Of a stretch of 64,000 nt of DNA, positions 1 through 13,600 are shown piece by piece. Positions within the stretch are counted from its first letter, which is position 1. Each line of letters begins with the position of its first letter. Made by a program: the position numbers and the translations under genes. This DNA comes from Ptiloglossa arizonensis (lineage: Eukaryota; Arthropoda; Insecta; Hymenoptera; Colletidae). Under the pieces are notes generated by a model. The model did not search any database. It was not told the DNA's origin and saw nothing but the letters and a program-made list of their open reading frames with translations. Location: the NCBI RefSeq assembly GCF_051014685.1, contig NW_027478463.1, positions 248,001 through 312,000 of the forward strand, given 5' to 3'.

Positions 1-177
1 CTCGCGAACGGATTGACGAACTCGAGAAATTCCTGTTGCGTCTGAAAGTAGAAACTCGCCCGATTACTATGGTGTGTGTACTTTTCCCCTAGGCCGTTCC
101 AGTTTTTCGTTTCTAGCATCAGAATTGCGAAAATTTTGATGGTTTCTCAACCATACCTTAACTTCAAACTCTCATAT
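1..177 (+). repeat. Reference monomer, type F
   Basis: First complete monomer, exactly 177 bp, used here as the coordinate reference. It carries the three type A palindromes TCGCGA, CTCGAG and CCTAGG. Type F marks are TGCGTCTG at offset about 37, ACTATGGTGTGTGTAC at about 66, CCGTTCCAGTTTTTCG in the centre, TTCTAGCATCAGAATTG instead of TTCGAGTATCAGACTTG, and CCATACC with CTCTCATAT at the end. The same type recurs at 355, 2122, 3889, 4243, 4950, 5481, 5835 and 10606 and, with CCATTCC in the centre, in later domains (for example 38729, 51114, 61555), so it is an old and widely spread subtype. GC is 75 of 177 by hand count. Confidence 0.95.
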
Positions 178-708
178 CTCGCGAACGGATTGACGAACTC
201 GAGAAATTTCTGTTGCATCTTAAAGTAGAAACTCGCCCGATTACAAAGGTATGTGTATTTTTCCCCTAGGCCTTTGTAGTTATTGGTTTCGAGTATCAGA
301 CTTGCGAAAATTTTGATGGTTCCTCAACCATTCCTTAACTTCAAACTCCCATATCTCGCGAACGGATTGACGAACTCGAGAAATTCCTGTTGCGTCTGAA
401 AGTAGAAACTCGCCCGATTACTATGGTGTGTGTACTTTTCCCCTAGGCCGTTCCAGTTTTTCGTTTCTAGCATCAGAATTGCGAAAATTTTGATGGTTTC
501 TCAACCATACCTTAACTTCAAACTCTCATATCTCGCGAACGGATTGACGAACTCGAGAAATTTCTGTTGCATCTTAAAGTAGAAACTCGCCCGATTACAA
601 AGGTATGTGTATTTTTCCCCTAGGCCTTTGTAGTTATTGGTTTCGAGTATCAGACTTGCGAAAATTTTGATGGTTCCTCAACCATTCCTTAACTTCAAAC
701 TCCCATAT
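1..708 (+). repeat. Tandem dimer duplication (two copies of 354 bp)
   Basis: Bases 1-354 (a type F monomer followed by a monomer with GAGAAATTTCTG and CTTAAAGTAG) are repeated at 355-708 with no difference that I could find by eye. The private form GAAATTTCTG, where other copies of this second monomer read GAAATTCCTG (for example at 2299, 4420 and 6012), is present in both copies, so the duplication came after that substitution. The second dimer is also the start of the first complete 10-monomer HOR. Confidence 0.93.
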
Positions 709-2121
709 CTCGCGAACGGATTGACGAACTCGAGAAATTCCTGTTGCATCTGAAAGCAGAAACTCGCCCGATTGCCATGGTATGTGTATTTTTGCCCTAG
801 GACATAGTAGTTATTGGTTTCGTGTATCAGACTTACTAAAATTTTGATGGTTTCTCAACCATTCCGTAACTTCAAACTCCCATATCTCGCGAACGGATTG
901 ACGAACTCGAGAAATTCCTGTTGCGTCTGAAAGTAGAAACTCGCCCGATTACTATGGTGTGTGTACTTTTCCCCTAGGCCATTCCAGTTTTTCGTTTCGA
1001 GTATCAGACTTGCGAAAATTTTGATTGTTTCTCAACCATTCCTTAACTTCGAACTCCCGTATCTCACGAACGGATAGACGAACTCGAAAAATTCCGGTTG
1101 CATCTGAAAGTAGAAACTCGCCCGATTACAAAGGTATGTGTATTTTTCCCCTAGGCCTTTGTAGTTATTGGTTTCGAGTATCAGACTTGCGAAAATTTTG
1201 ATGGTTTCTCAACCATTCCGTAACTTCAAACTCCCATATCTCGCGAAAGGATTGACGAACTCGAGAAATTCCTGTTGCATCTGAAAGCAGAAACTCGCCC
1301 AAATACAAAGGTATGTGTACTTTTCCCCTAGGCCATTCCAGTTATTGGTTTCGAGTATCAGACTTGCGAAAATTTTGATGGTTCCTCAAGCATTCCTTAA
1401 CTTCAAACTCCCATATCTCGCGAAAGGATTGACGAGCTCGAGAAATTCCTGTTGCATCTGAAAGTAGGAACTCTCCCGATTACAACGCTATGTGTATTTT
1501 TCCCCTAGGCCATTGTAGTTATTTGTTTCGGGTATCAGACTTGCGAAAATTTTGATTGTTTCTCAACCATTCCTTAACTTCAAACTCCAATATCTCTCGA
1601 ACGGATAGACGAACTCGAAAAATTCCGGTTGTATCTGAAAGTAGAAACTCGCCCGATTACAAAGGTATGTGTATTTTTCCCTAGGCCTTTGTAGTTATTG
1701 GTTTCGAGTATCAGACTTGCGAAAATTTTGATTGTTTCTCAACCATTCCTTAACTTCAAGCTCCCATATCTCTCGAACGGATAGACGAACACGAAAAATC
1801 CGGTTGCATCTGAAAGTAGAAAGTCGCCCGATTACAAAGGTATGTGTATTTTTGCCCTAGGCCATACTAATTATTGGTTTCGAGTATCAGACTTGCGAAA
1901 TTTTGATTGTTTCTCAACCATTCCTTAACTTCAAACTCCCATATCTCTCGAACGGATTGACGAACTCGAAAAATTCCGGTTGCATCTGAAAGTAGAAACT
2001 CGCCCGATTACAAAGGTATGTGTATTTTTGCCCTAGGCCTTTGTAGTTATTGGTTTCGAGTATCAGACTTGCGAAAATTTTGATTGTTTCTCAACCATTC
2101 CGTAACTTCAAGCTGCCATAT
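355..2121 (+). repeat. 10-monomer HOR, copy 1 (1767 bp)
   Basis: Ten monomers start at 355, 532, 709, 886, 1063, 1240, 1417, 1594, 1770 and 1945. In order: type F; CTTAAAG type; type G (GACATAG, TTCGTGTATC); F-like with TTTCGAG; CTCACGAACGGATAG; two CTCGCGAAAGG monomers; then three type B monomers. Length is 10 x 177 minus 3, the losses being in the type B monomers (TTTTTCCCTAGG at 1594; AACACGAAAAATCCGG and GCGAAATTTTG at 1770). The next copy starts exactly 1767 bp later with the same order. Confidence 0.92.
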
Positions 2122-3888
2122 CTCGCGAACGGATTGACGAACTCGAGAAATTCCTGTTGCGTCTGAAAGTAGAAACTCGCCCGATTACTATGGTGTGTGT
2201 ACTTTTCCCCTAGGCCGTTCCAGTTTTTCGTTTCTAGCATCAGAATTGCGAAAATTTTGATGGTTTCTCAACCATACCTTAACTTCAAACTCTCATATCT
2301 CGCGAACGGATTGACGAACTCGAGAAATTCCTGTTGCATCTTAAAGTAGAAACTCGCCCGATTACAAAGGTATGTGTATTTTTCCCCTAGGCCTTTGTAG
2401 TTATTGGTTTCGAGTATCAGACTTGCGAAAATTTTGATGGTTCCTCAACCATTCCTTAACTTCAAACTCCCATATCTCGCGAACGGATTGACGAACTCGA
2501 GAAATTCCTGTTGCATCTGAAAGCAGAAACTCGCCCGATTACCATGGTATGTGTATTTTTGCCCTAGGACATAGTAGTTATTGGTTTCGTGTATCAGACT
2601 TACTAAAATTTTGATGGTTTCTCAACCATTCCGTAACTTCAAACTCCCATATCTCGCGAACGGATTGACGAACTCGAGAAATTCCTGTTGCGTCTGAAAG
2701 TAGAAACTCGCCCGATTACTATGGTGTGTGTACTTTTCCCCTAGGCCATTCCAGTTTTTCGTTTCGAGTATCAGACTTGCGAAAATTTTGATTGTTTCTC
2801 AACCATTCCTTAACTTCGAACTCCCGTATCTCACGAACGGATAGACGAACTCGAAAAATTCCGGTTGCATCTGAAAGTAGAAACTCGCCCGATTACAAAG
2901 GTATGTGTATTTTTCCCCTAGGCCTTTGTAGTTATTGGTTTCGAGTATCAGACTTGCGAAAATTTTGATGGTTTCTCAACCATTCCGTAACTTCAAACTC
3001 CCATATCTCGCGAAAGGATTGACGAACTCGAGAAATTCCTGTTGCATCTGAAAGCAGAAACTCGCCCAAATACAAAGGTATGTGTACTTTTCCCCTAGGC
3101 CATTCCAGTTATTGGTTTCGAGTATCAGACTTGCGAAAATTTTGATGGTTCCTCAACCATTCCTTAACTTCAAACTCCCATATCTCGCGAAAGGATTGAC
3201 GAGCTCGAGAAATTCCTGTTGCATCTGAAAGTAGAAACTCTCCCGATTACAACGCTATGTGTATTTTTCCCCTAGGCCATTGTAGTTATTTGTTTCGGGT
3301 ATCAGACTTGCGAAAATTTTGATTGTTTCTCAACCATTCCTTAACTTCAAACTCCAATATCTCTCGAACGGATAGACGAACTCGAAAAATTCCGGTTGTA
3401 TCTGAAAGTAGAAACTCGCCCGATTACAAAGGTATGTGTATTTTTCCCTAGGCCTTTGTAGTTATTGGTTTCGAGTATCAGACTTGCGAAAATTTTGATT
3501 GTTTCTCAACCATTCCTTAACTTCAAGCTCCCATATCTCTCGAACGGATAGACGAACACGAAAAATCCGGTTGCATCTGAAAGTAGAAAGTCGCCCGATT
3601 ACAAAGGTATGTGTATTTTTGCCCTAGGCCTTTGTAGTTATTGGTTTCGAGTATCAGACTTGCGAAAATTTTGATTGTTTCTCAACCATTCCTTAACTTC
3701 AAGCTCCCATATCTCTCGAACGGATAGACGAACACGAAAAATCCGGTTGCATCTGAAAGTAGAAACTCGCCCGATTACAAAGGTATGTGTATTTTTGCCC
3801 TAGGCCTTTGTAGTTATTGGTTTCGAGTATCAGACTTGCGAAAATTTTGATTGTTTCTCAACCATTCCGTAACTTCAAGCTGCCATAT
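2122..3888 (+). repeat. 10-monomer HOR, copy 2 (1767 bp)
   Basis: Same monomer order as copy 1 and the same total length, but the tail differs: where copy 1 ends with one AACACG monomer and an ordinary type B monomer, copy 2 ends with two successive AACACG-type monomers, each 176 bp. The equal length therefore comes from different indels, showing that a tail monomer was replaced by its neighbour through local conversion or compensating unequal exchange. Other differences from copy 1 are scattered substitutions, such as GATTACC here for GATTGCC in the G monomer. Confidence 0.9.
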
Positions 3889-5834
3889 CTCGCGAACGGA
3901 TTGACGAACTCGAGAAATTCCTGTTGCGTCTGAAAGTAGAAACTCGCCCGATTACTATGGTGTGTGTACTTTTCCCCTAGGCCGTTCCAGTTTTTCGTTT
4001 CTAGCATCAGAATTGCGAAAATTTTGATGGTTTCTCAACCATACCTTAACTTCAAACTCTCATATCTCGCGAACGGATTGACGAACTCGAAAAATTCCGG
4101 TTGCATCTGAAAGTAGAAACTCGCCCGATTACAAAGGTATGTGTATTTTTGCCCTAGGCCTTTGTAGTTATTGGTTTCGAGTATCAGACTTGCGAAAATT
4201 TTGATTGTTTCTCAACCATTCCGTAACTTCAAGCTGCCATATCTCGCGAACGGATTGACGAACTCGAGAAATTCCTGTTGCGTCTGAAAGTAGAAACTCG
4301 CCCGATTACTATGGTGTGTGTACTTTTCCCCTAGGCCGTTCCAGTTTTTCGTTTCTAGCATCAGAATTGCGAAAATTTTGATGGTTTCTCAACCATACCT
4401 TAACTTCAAACTCTCATATCTCGCGAACGGATTGACGAACTCGAGAAATTCCTGTTGCATCTTAAAGTAGAAACTCGCCCGATTACAAAGGTATGTGTAT
4501 TTTTCCCCTAGGCCTTTGTAGTTATTGGTTTCGAGTATCAGACTTGCGAAAATTTTGATGGTTCCTCAACCATTCCTTAACTTCAAACTCCCATATCTCT
4601 CGAACGGATTGACGAACTCGAAAAATTCCGGTTGCATCTGAAAGTAGAAACTCGCCCGATTACAAAGGTATGTGTATTTTTGCCCTAGGCCTTTGTAGTT
4701 ATTGGTTTCGAGTATCAGACTTGCGAAAATTTTGATTGTTTCTCAACCATTCCTTAACTTCAAGCTCCCATATCTCTCGAACGGATAGACGAACACGAAA
4801 AATCCGGTTGCATCTGAAAGTAGAAACTCGCCCGATTACAAAGGTATGTGTATTTTTGCCCTAGGCCTTTGTAGTTATTGGTTTCGAGTATCAGACTTGC
4901 GAAAATTTTGATTGTTTCTCAACCATTCCGTAACTTCAAGCTGCCATATCTCGCGAACGGATTGACGAACTCGAGAAATTCCTGTTGCGTCTGAAAGTAG
5001 AAACTCGCCCGATTACTATGGTGTGTGTACTTTTCCCCTAGGCCGTTCCAGTTTTTCGTTTCTAGCATCAGAATTGCGAAAATTTTGATGGTTTCTCAAC
5101 CATACCTTAACTTCAAACTCTCATATCTCGCGAACGGATTGACGAACTCGAGAAATTCCTGTTGCATCTTAAAGTAGAAACTCGCCCGATTACAAAGGTA
5201 TGTGTATTTTTCCCCTAGGCCTTTGTAGTTATTGGTTTCGAGTATCAGACTTGCGAAAATTTTGATGGTTCCTCAACCATTCCTTAACTTCAAACTCCCA
5301 TATCTCGCGAACGGATTGACGAACTCGAGAAATTCCTGTTGCATCTGAAAGCAGAAACTCGCCCGATTACCATGGTATGTGTATTTTTGCCCTAGGACAT
5401 AGTAGTTATTGGTTTCGTGTATCAGACTTACTAAAATTTTGATGGTTTCTCAACCATTCCGTAACTTCAAACTCCCATATCTCGCGAACGGATTGACGAA
5501 CTCGAGAAATTCCTGTTGCGTCTGAAAGTAGAAACTCGCCCGATTACTATGGTGTGTGTACTTTTCCCCTAGGCCGTTCCAGTTTTTCGTTTCTAGCATC
5601 AGAATTGCGAAAATTTTGATGGTTTCTCAACCATACCTTAACTTCAAACTCTCATATCTCGCGAACGGATTGACGAACTCGAAAAATTCCGGTTGCATCT
5701 GAAAGTAGAAACTCGCCCGATTACAAAGGTATGTGTATTTTTGCCCTAGGCCTTTGTAGTTATTGGTTTCGAGTATCAGACTTGCGAAAATTTTGATTGT
5801 TTCTCAACCATTCCGTAACTTCAAGCTGCCATAT
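3889..5834 (+). repeat. Scrambled HOR block (11 monomers)
   Basis: Monomer starts are 3889, 4066, 4243, 4420, 4597, 4774, 4950, 5127, 5304, 5481 and 5658. Type F occurs four times (3889, 4243, 4950, 5481), each time re-starting the HOR, but the sequence never proceeds past the third or fourth HOR position. Two chimeric monomers (4066 and 5658) join a type A left end to a type B body. This looks like several successive unequal exchanges between misaligned 10-monomer units; normal order resumes at 5835. Confidence 0.88.
4066..4242 (+). repeat. Chimeric A/B monomer
   Basis: The left edge has the type A signature CTCGCGAACGGATTGACG, but a few bases on it switches to the type B signature CTCGAAAAATTCCGG, then ACAAAGG and CCTTTGTAG. 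The switch falls between offsets about 14 and 26, inside the monomer. The same chimera recurs at 5658-5834, and a second kind at 4597 starts with CTCTCG (B) but reads GGATTGACG (A). These are recombinant monomers rather than point mutants, since several linked differences change together. Confidence 0.85.
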
Positions 5835-7600
5835 CTCGCGAACGGATTGACGAACTCGAGAAATTCCTGTTGCGTCTGAAAGTAGAAACTCGCCCGATTA
5901 CTATGGTGTGTGTACTTTTCCCCTAGGCCGTTCCAGTTTTTCGTTTCTAGCATCAGAATTGCGAAAATTTTGATGGTTTCTCAACCATACCTTAACTTCA
6001 AACTCTCATATCTCGCGAACGGATTGACGAACTCGAGAAATTCCTGTTGCATCTTAAAGTAGAAACTCGCCCGATTACAAAGGTATGTGTATTTTTCCCC
6101 TAGGCCTTTGTAGTTATTGGTTTCGAGTATCAGACTTGCGAAAATTTTGATGGTTCCTCAACCATTCCTTAACTTCAAACTCCCATATCTCGCGAACGGA
6201 TTGACGAACTCGAGAAATTCCTGTTGCATCTGAAAGCAGAAACTCGCCCGATTACCATGGTATGTGTATTTTTGCCCTAGGACATAGTAGTTATTGGTTT
6301 CGTGTATCAGACTTACTAAAATTTTGATGGTTTCTCAACCATTCCGTAACTTCAAACTCCCATATCTCGCGAACGGATTGACGAACTCGAGAAATTCCTG
6401 TTGCGTCTGAAAGTAGAAACTCGCCCGATTACTATGGTGTGTGTACTTTTCCCCTAGGCCATTCCAGTTTTTCGTTTCGAGTATCAGACTTGCGAAAATT
6501 TTGATTGTTTCTCAACCATTCCTTAACTTCGAACTCCCATATCTCACGAACGGATAGACGAACTCGAAAAATTCCGGTTGCATCTGAAAGTAGAAACTCG
6601 CCCGATTACAAAGGTATGTGTATTTTTCCCCTAGGCCTTTGTAGTTATTGGTTTCGAGTATCAGACTTGCGAAAATTTTGATGGTTTCTCAACCATTCCG
6701 TAACTTCAAACTCCCATATCTCGCGAAAGGATTGACGAACTCGAGAAATTCCTGTTGCATCTGAAAGCAGAAACTCGCCCAAATACAAAGGTATGTGTAC
6801 TTTTCCCCTAGGCCATTCCAGTTATTGGTTTCGAGTATCAGACTTGCGAAAATTTTGATGGTTCCTCAACCATTCCTTAACTTCAAACTCCCATATCTCG
6901 CGAAAGGATTGACGAGCTCGAGAAATTCCTGTTGCATCTGAAAGTAGAAACTCTCCCGATTACAACGCTATGTGTATTTTTCCCCTAGGCCATTGTAGTT
7001 ATTTGTTTCGGGTATCAGACTTGCGAAAATTTTGATTGTTTCTCAACCATTCCTTAACTTCAAACTCCAATATCTCTCGAACGGATAGACGAACTCGAAA
7101 AATTCCGGTTGTATCTGAAAGTAGAAACTCGCCCGATTACAAAGGTATGTGTATTTTTCCCTAGGCCTTTGTAGTTATTGGTTTCGAGTATCAGACTTGC
7201 GAAAATTTTGATTGTTTCTCAACCATTCCTTAACTTCAAGCTCCCATATCTCTCGAACGGATAGACGAACACGAAAAATCCGGTTGCATCTGAAAGTAGA
7301 AAGTCGCCCGATTACAAAGGTATGTGTATTTTTGCCCTAGGCCATACTAATTATTGGTTTCGAGTATCAGACTTGCGAAATTTTGATTGTTTCTCAACCA
7401 TTCCTTAACTTCAAACTCCCATATCTCTCGAACGGATAGACGAACTCGAAAAATTCCGGTTGCATCTGAAAGTAGAAAGTCGCCCGATTACAAAGGTATG
7501 TGTATTTTTGCCCTAGGCCATACTAATTATTGGTTTCGAGTATCAGACTTGCGAAATTTTGATGGTTTCTCAACCATACCTTAACTTCAAACTCCCATAT
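5835..7600 (+). repeat. 10-monomer HOR, copy 3 (1766 bp)
   Basis: Starts are 5835, 6012, 6189, 6366, 6543, 6720, 6897, 7074, 7250 and 7425; order as in copy 1. It is 1 bp shorter because the last monomer also carries the GCGAAATTTTG deletion. It forms the left part of the 27-monomer block that was later duplicated in tandem. An open frame of 65 codons (7387-7584) lies across its last two monomers; it is satellite sequence, not a gene. Confidence 0.9.
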
Positions 7601-10600
7601 CTCGCGAAAGGATTGACGAACTCGAGAAATTCCTGTTGCGTCTGAAAGCAGAAACTCGCCCGATTACCATAGTATGTGTATTTTTGCCCTAGGACATAGT
7701 AGTTACTGGTTTCGTGTATCAGACTTACTAAAATTTTGATTGTTTCTCAACCATTCCTTAACTTCGAACTCCCATATCTCACGAACGGATAGACGAACTC
7801 GAAAAATTCCGGTTGCATCTGAAAGTAGAAACTCGCCCGATTACAAAGGTATGTGTATTTTTCCCCTAGGCCTTTGTAGTTATTGGTTTCGAGTATCAGA
7901 CTTGCGAAAATTTTGATGGTTTCTCAACCATTCCGTAACTGCAAACTCCCATATCTCGCGAAAGGATTGACGAACTCGAGAAATTCCTGTTGCATCTGAA
8001 AGCAGAAACTCGCCCAAATACAAAGGTATGTGTACTTTTCCCCTAGGCCATTCCAGTTATTGGTTTCGAGTATCAGACTTGCGAAAATTTTGATGGTTCC
8101 TCAACCATTCCTTAACTTCAAACTCCCATATCTCGCGAAAGGATTGACGAGCTCGAGAAATTCCTGTTGCATCTGAAAGTAGAAACTCTCCCGATTACAA
8201 CGCTATGTGTATTTTTCCCCTAGGCCATTGTAGTTATTTGTTTCGGGTATCAGACTTGCGAAAATTTTGATTGTTTCTCAACCATTCCTTAACTTCAAAC
8301 TCCAATATCTCTCGAACGGATAGACGAACTCGAAAAATTCCGGTTGTATCTGAAAGTAGAAACTCGCCCGATTACAAAGGTATGTGAATTTTTCCCCTAG
8401 GCCCGTGTGGTTACTGGTTTCGAGTATCAGGCTTGCGAAAATTTTGATTGTTTCTCAACCATTCCTTAACTTCAAACTCCCATATCTCTCGAACGGATAG
8501 ACGAACTCGAAAAATTCCGGTTGCATCTGAAAGTAGAAACTCGCCCGACTACAAAGGTATGTGTATTTTTCCCCTAGGCCATTGTAGTTATTTGTTTCGA
8601 GTATCAGACTTGCGAAAATTTTGATGGTTCCTCAACCATTCCTTAACTTCAAACTCCCATATCTCGCGAAAGGATTTACGAACTCGAGAAATTCCTGTTG
8701 CATCTGAAAGTAGAAACTCGCCCGATTACAAAGGTATGTGTAATTTTCCCCTAGGCCATTCCAGTTATTGGTTTCGAGTATCAGACTTGCGAAAATTTTG
8801 ATGGTTCCTCAACCATTCCTTAACTTCAAACTCCCATATCTCGCGGAAGGATTGACGAACTCGAGAAATTCCTGTTGCTTCTGAAAGCAGAAACTCGCCC
8901 GATTACCATGGTATGTGTATTTTTGCCCTAGGACATAGTAGTTATTGGTTTCGTGTATCAGACTTACTAAAATTTTGATGGTTTCTCAACCATTCCGTAA
9001 CTTCAAACTCCCCTATTTCGCGAACGGATTGACGAACTCGAGAAATTCCTGTTGCATCTGACAGCAGAAACTCGCCCGATTACAACGGTATGTGTATTTT
9101 TGCCCTAGGCCTTAGTAGTTATTGGTTTCGAGTATCAGACTTGCGAAATTTTGATGGTTTCTCAACCATAGCTTAACTTCAAACTCCCATATCTCGCGAA
9201 CGGATTGACGAACTCGAGAAATTCCTGTTGCGTCTGAAAGTAGAAACTCGCCCGATTACTATGGTGTGTGTACTTTTCCCCTAGGCCATTCCAGTTTTTC
9301 GTTTCTAGCATCAGAATTGCGAAAATTTTGATGGTTTCTCAACCATACCTTAACTTTAAACTCTCATATCTCGCGAACGGATTGACGAACTCGAGAAATT
9401 CCTGTTGCATCTGAAAGTAGAAACTCGCCCGATTACAAAGGTATGTGTATTTTTCCCCTAGGCCTTTGTTGTTATTGGTTTCGAGTATCAGACTTGCGAA
9501 AATTTTGACGGTTTCTCAACCATTCCTTAACTTCAAACTCCCATATCTCTCGAACGGATAGACGAACTCGAAAAGTTCCGGTTGCATCTGAAAGTAGAAA
9601 CTCGCCCGATTACAAAGGTATGTGTATTTTTCCCTAGGCCTTTGTAGTTATTGGTTTCGAGTATCAGACTTGCGAAAATTTTGATTGTTTCTCAACCATT
9701 CCTTAACTTCAAGCCCCCATATCTCTCGAACGGATAGACGAACACGAAAAATCCGGTTGCATCTGAAAGTAGAAACTCTCCCGATTACAAAGGTATGTGT
9801 ATTTTTCCACTAGGCCTTTGTAGTTGTTTGTTTCGAGTATCAGACTTGCGAAAATTTTGATTGTTTCTCAACCATTCCTTAACTTCAAACTCCCATATCT
9901 CTCGAACGGATAGACGAACTCGAAAAATTCCGGTTGCATCTGAAAGTAGAAAGTCGCCCGATTACAAAGGTATGTGTATTTTTGCCCTAGGCCATACTAA
10001 TTATTGGTTTCGAGTATCAGACTTGCGAAATTTTGATGGTTTCTCAACCATACCTTAACTTCAAACTCCCATATCTCGCGAAAGGATTGACGAACTCGAG
10101 AAATTCCTGTTGCGTCTGAAAGCAGAAACTCGCCCGATTACCATAGTATGTGTATTTTTGCCCTAGGACATAGTAGTTACTGGTTTCGTGTATCAGACTT
10201 ACTAAAATTTTGATGGTTTCTCAACCATTCCGTAACTTCAAGCTGCCATATCTCGCGAACGGATTGACGAACTCGAGAAATTCCTGCTGCGTCTGAAAGT
10301 AGAAACTCGCCCGATTACTATGGTGTGTGTACTTTTACCCTAGGCCATTCCAGTTTTTCGTTTCTAGCATCAGAATTGCGAAAATTTTGATGGTTTCTCA
10401 ACCATACCTTAACTTCAAACTCTCATATCTCGCGAACGGATTGACGAGCTCGAGAAATTCCTGTTGCATCTTAAAGTAGAAACTCGCCCGATTACAAAGG
10501 TATGTGTATTTTTCCCCTAGGCCTTTGTAGTTATTGGTTTCGAGTATCAGACTTGCAAAAATTTTGATGGTTTCTCAACCATTCCGTAACTTCAAGCTGC

Positions 10601-10605
10601 CATAT
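5835..10605 (+). repeat. 27-monomer block, copy 1 (4771 bp)
   Basis: This block contains one 10-monomer HOR (5835-7600) and 17 further monomers, including marked ones: CCATAGTATG with AGTTACTGG at 7601 and again at 10075, CCCGTGTGGTTACTGG near 8400, GGATTTACG near 8670, CCCCTATTTCGCG near 9010, and TTCCTGCTGCG at 10252. All of these reappear in the same order in 10606-14845. At 10606 the sequence returns to the type F monomer that began the block, so the two blocks are directly adjacent tandem copies. Confidence 0.92.
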
Positions 10606-13600
10606 CTCGCGAACGGATTGACGAACTCGAGAAATTCCTGTTGCGTCTGAAAGTAGAAACTCGCCCGATTACTATGGTGTGTGTACTTTTCCCCTAGGCC
10701 GTTCCAGTTTTTCGTTTCTAGCATCAGAATTGCGAAAATTTTGATGGTTTCTCAACCATACCTTAACTTCAAACTCTCATATCTCGCGAACGGATTGACG
10801 AACTCGAGAAATTCCTGTTGCATCTTAAAGTAGAAACTCGCCCGATTACAAAGGTATGTGTATTTTTCCCCTAGGCCTTTGTAGTTATTGGTTTCGAGTA
10901 TCAGACTTGCGAAAATTTTGATGGTTCCTCAACCATTCCGTAACTTCAAACTCCCATATCTCGCGAACGGATTGACGAACTCGAGAAATTCCTGTTGCGT
11001 CTGAAAGTAGAAACTCGCCCGATTACTATGGTGTGTGTACTTTTCCCCTAGGCCATTCCAGTTTTTCGTTTCGAGTATCAGACTTGCGAAAATTTTGATT
11101 GTTTCTCAACCATTCCTTAACTTCGAACTCCCATATCTCACGAACGGATAGACAAACTCGAAAAATTCCGGTTGCATCTGAAAGTAGAAACTCGCCCGAT
11201 TACAAAGGTATGTGTATTTTTCCCCTAGGCCTTTGTAGTTATTGGTTTCGAGTATCAGACTTGCGAAAATTTTGATGGTTTCTCAACCATTCCGTAACTT
11301 CAAACTCCCATATCTCGCGAAAGGATTGACGAACTCGAGAAATTCCTGTTGCATCTGAAAGCAGAAACTCGCCCAAATACAAAGGTATGTGTACTTTTCC
11401 CCTAGGCCATTCCAGTTATTGGTTTCGAGTATCAGACTTGCGAAAATTTTGATGGTTCCTCAACCATTCCTTAACTTCAAACTCCCATATCTCGCGAAAG
11501 GATTGACGAGCTCGAGAAATTCCTGTTGCATCTGAAAGTAGAAACTCTCCCGATTACAACGCTATGTGTATTTTTCCCCTAGGCCATTGTAGTTATTTGT
11601 TTCGGGTATCAGACTTGCGAAAATTTTGATTGTTTCTCAACCATTCCTTAACTTCAAACTCCAATATCTCTCGAACGGATAGACGAACTCGAAAAATTCC
11701 GGTTGTATCTGAAAGTAGAAACTCGCCCGATTACAAAGGTATGTGTATTTTTCCCTAGGCATTTGTAGTTATTGGTTTCGAGTATCAGACTTGCGAAAAT
11801 TTTGATTGTTTCTCAACCATTCCTTAACTTCAAGCTCCCATATCTCTCGAACGGATAGACGAACACGAAAAATCCGGTTGCATCTGAAAGTAGAAAGTCG
11901 CCCGATTACAAAGGTATGTGTATTTTTGCCCTAGGCCATACTAATTATTGGTTTCGAGTATCAGACTTGCGAAATTTTGATTGTTTCTCAACCATTCCTT
12001 AACTTCAAACTCCCATATCTCTCGAACGGATAGACGAACTCGAAAAATTCCGGTTGCATCTGAAAGTAGAAAGTCGCCCGATTACAAAGGTATGTGTATT
12101 TTTGCCCTAGGCCATACTAATTATTGGTTTCGAGTATCAGACTTGCGAAATTTTGATGGTTTCTCAACCATACCTTAACTTCAAACTCCCATATCTCGCG
12201 AAAGGATTGACGAACTCGAGAAATTCCTGTTGCGTCTGAAAGCAGAAACTCGCCCGATTACCATAGTATGTGTATTTTTGCCCTAGGACATAGTAGTTAC
12301 TGGTTTCGTGTATCAGACTTACTAAAATTTTGATTGTTTCTCAACCATTCCTTAACTTCGAACTCCCATATCTCACGAACGGATAGACGAACTCGAAAAA
12401 TTCCGGTTGCATCTGAAAGTAGAAACTCGCCCGATTACAAAGGTATGTGTATTTTTCCCCTAGGCCTTTGTAGTTATTGGTTTCGAGTATCAGACTTGCG
12501 AAAATTTTGATGGTTTCTCAACCATTCCGTAACTGCAAACTCCCATATCTCGCGAAAGGATTGACGAACTCGAGAAATTCCTGTTGCATCTGAAAGCAGA
12601 AACTCGCCCAAATACAAAGGTATGTGTACTTTTCCCCTAGGCCATTCCAGTTATTGGTTTCGAGTATCAGACTTGCGAAAATTTTGATGGTTCCTCAACC
12701 ATTCCTTAACTTCAAACTCCCATATCTCGCGAAAGGATTGACGAGCTCGAGAAATTCCTGTTGCATCTGAAAGTAGAAACTCTCCCGATTACAACGCTAT
12801 GTGTATTTTTCCCCTAGGCCATTGTAGTTATTTGTTTCGGGTATCAGACTTGCGAAAATTTTGATTGTTTCTCAACCATTCCTTAACTTCAAACTCCAAT
12901 ATCTCTCGAACGGATAGACGAACTCGAAAAATTCCGGTTGTATCTGAAAGTAGAAACTCGCCCGATTACAAAGGTATGTGTATTTTTCCCCTAGGCCCGT
13001 GTGGTTACTGGTTTCGAGTATCAGGCTTGCGAAAATTTTGATGGTTCCTCAACCATTCCTTAACTTCAAACTCCCATATCTCGCGAAAGGATTTACGAAC
13101 TCGAGAAATTCCTGTTGCATCTGAAAGTAGAAACTCGCCCGATTACAAAGGTATGTGTAATTTTCCCCTAGGCCATTCCAGTTATTGGTTTCGTGTATCA
13201 GACTTACTAAAATTTTGATGGTTTCTCAACCATTCCGTAACTTCAAACTCCCCTATTTCGCGAACGGATTGACGAACTCGAGAAATTCCTGTTGCATCTG
13301 ACAGCAGAAACTCGCCCGATTACAACGGTATGTGTATTTTTGCCCTAGGCCTTAGTAGTTATTGGTTTCGAGTATCAGACTTGCGAAATTTTGATGGTTT
13401 CTCAACCATAGCTTAACTTCAAACTCCCATATCTCGCGAACGGATTGACGAACTCGAGAAATTCCTGTTGCGTCTGAAAGTAGAAACTCGCCCGATTACT
13501 ATGGTGTGTGTACTTTTCCCCTAGGCCATTCCAGTTTTTCGTTTCTAGCATCAGAATTGCGAAAATTTTGATGGTTTCTCAACCATACCTTAACTTTAAA

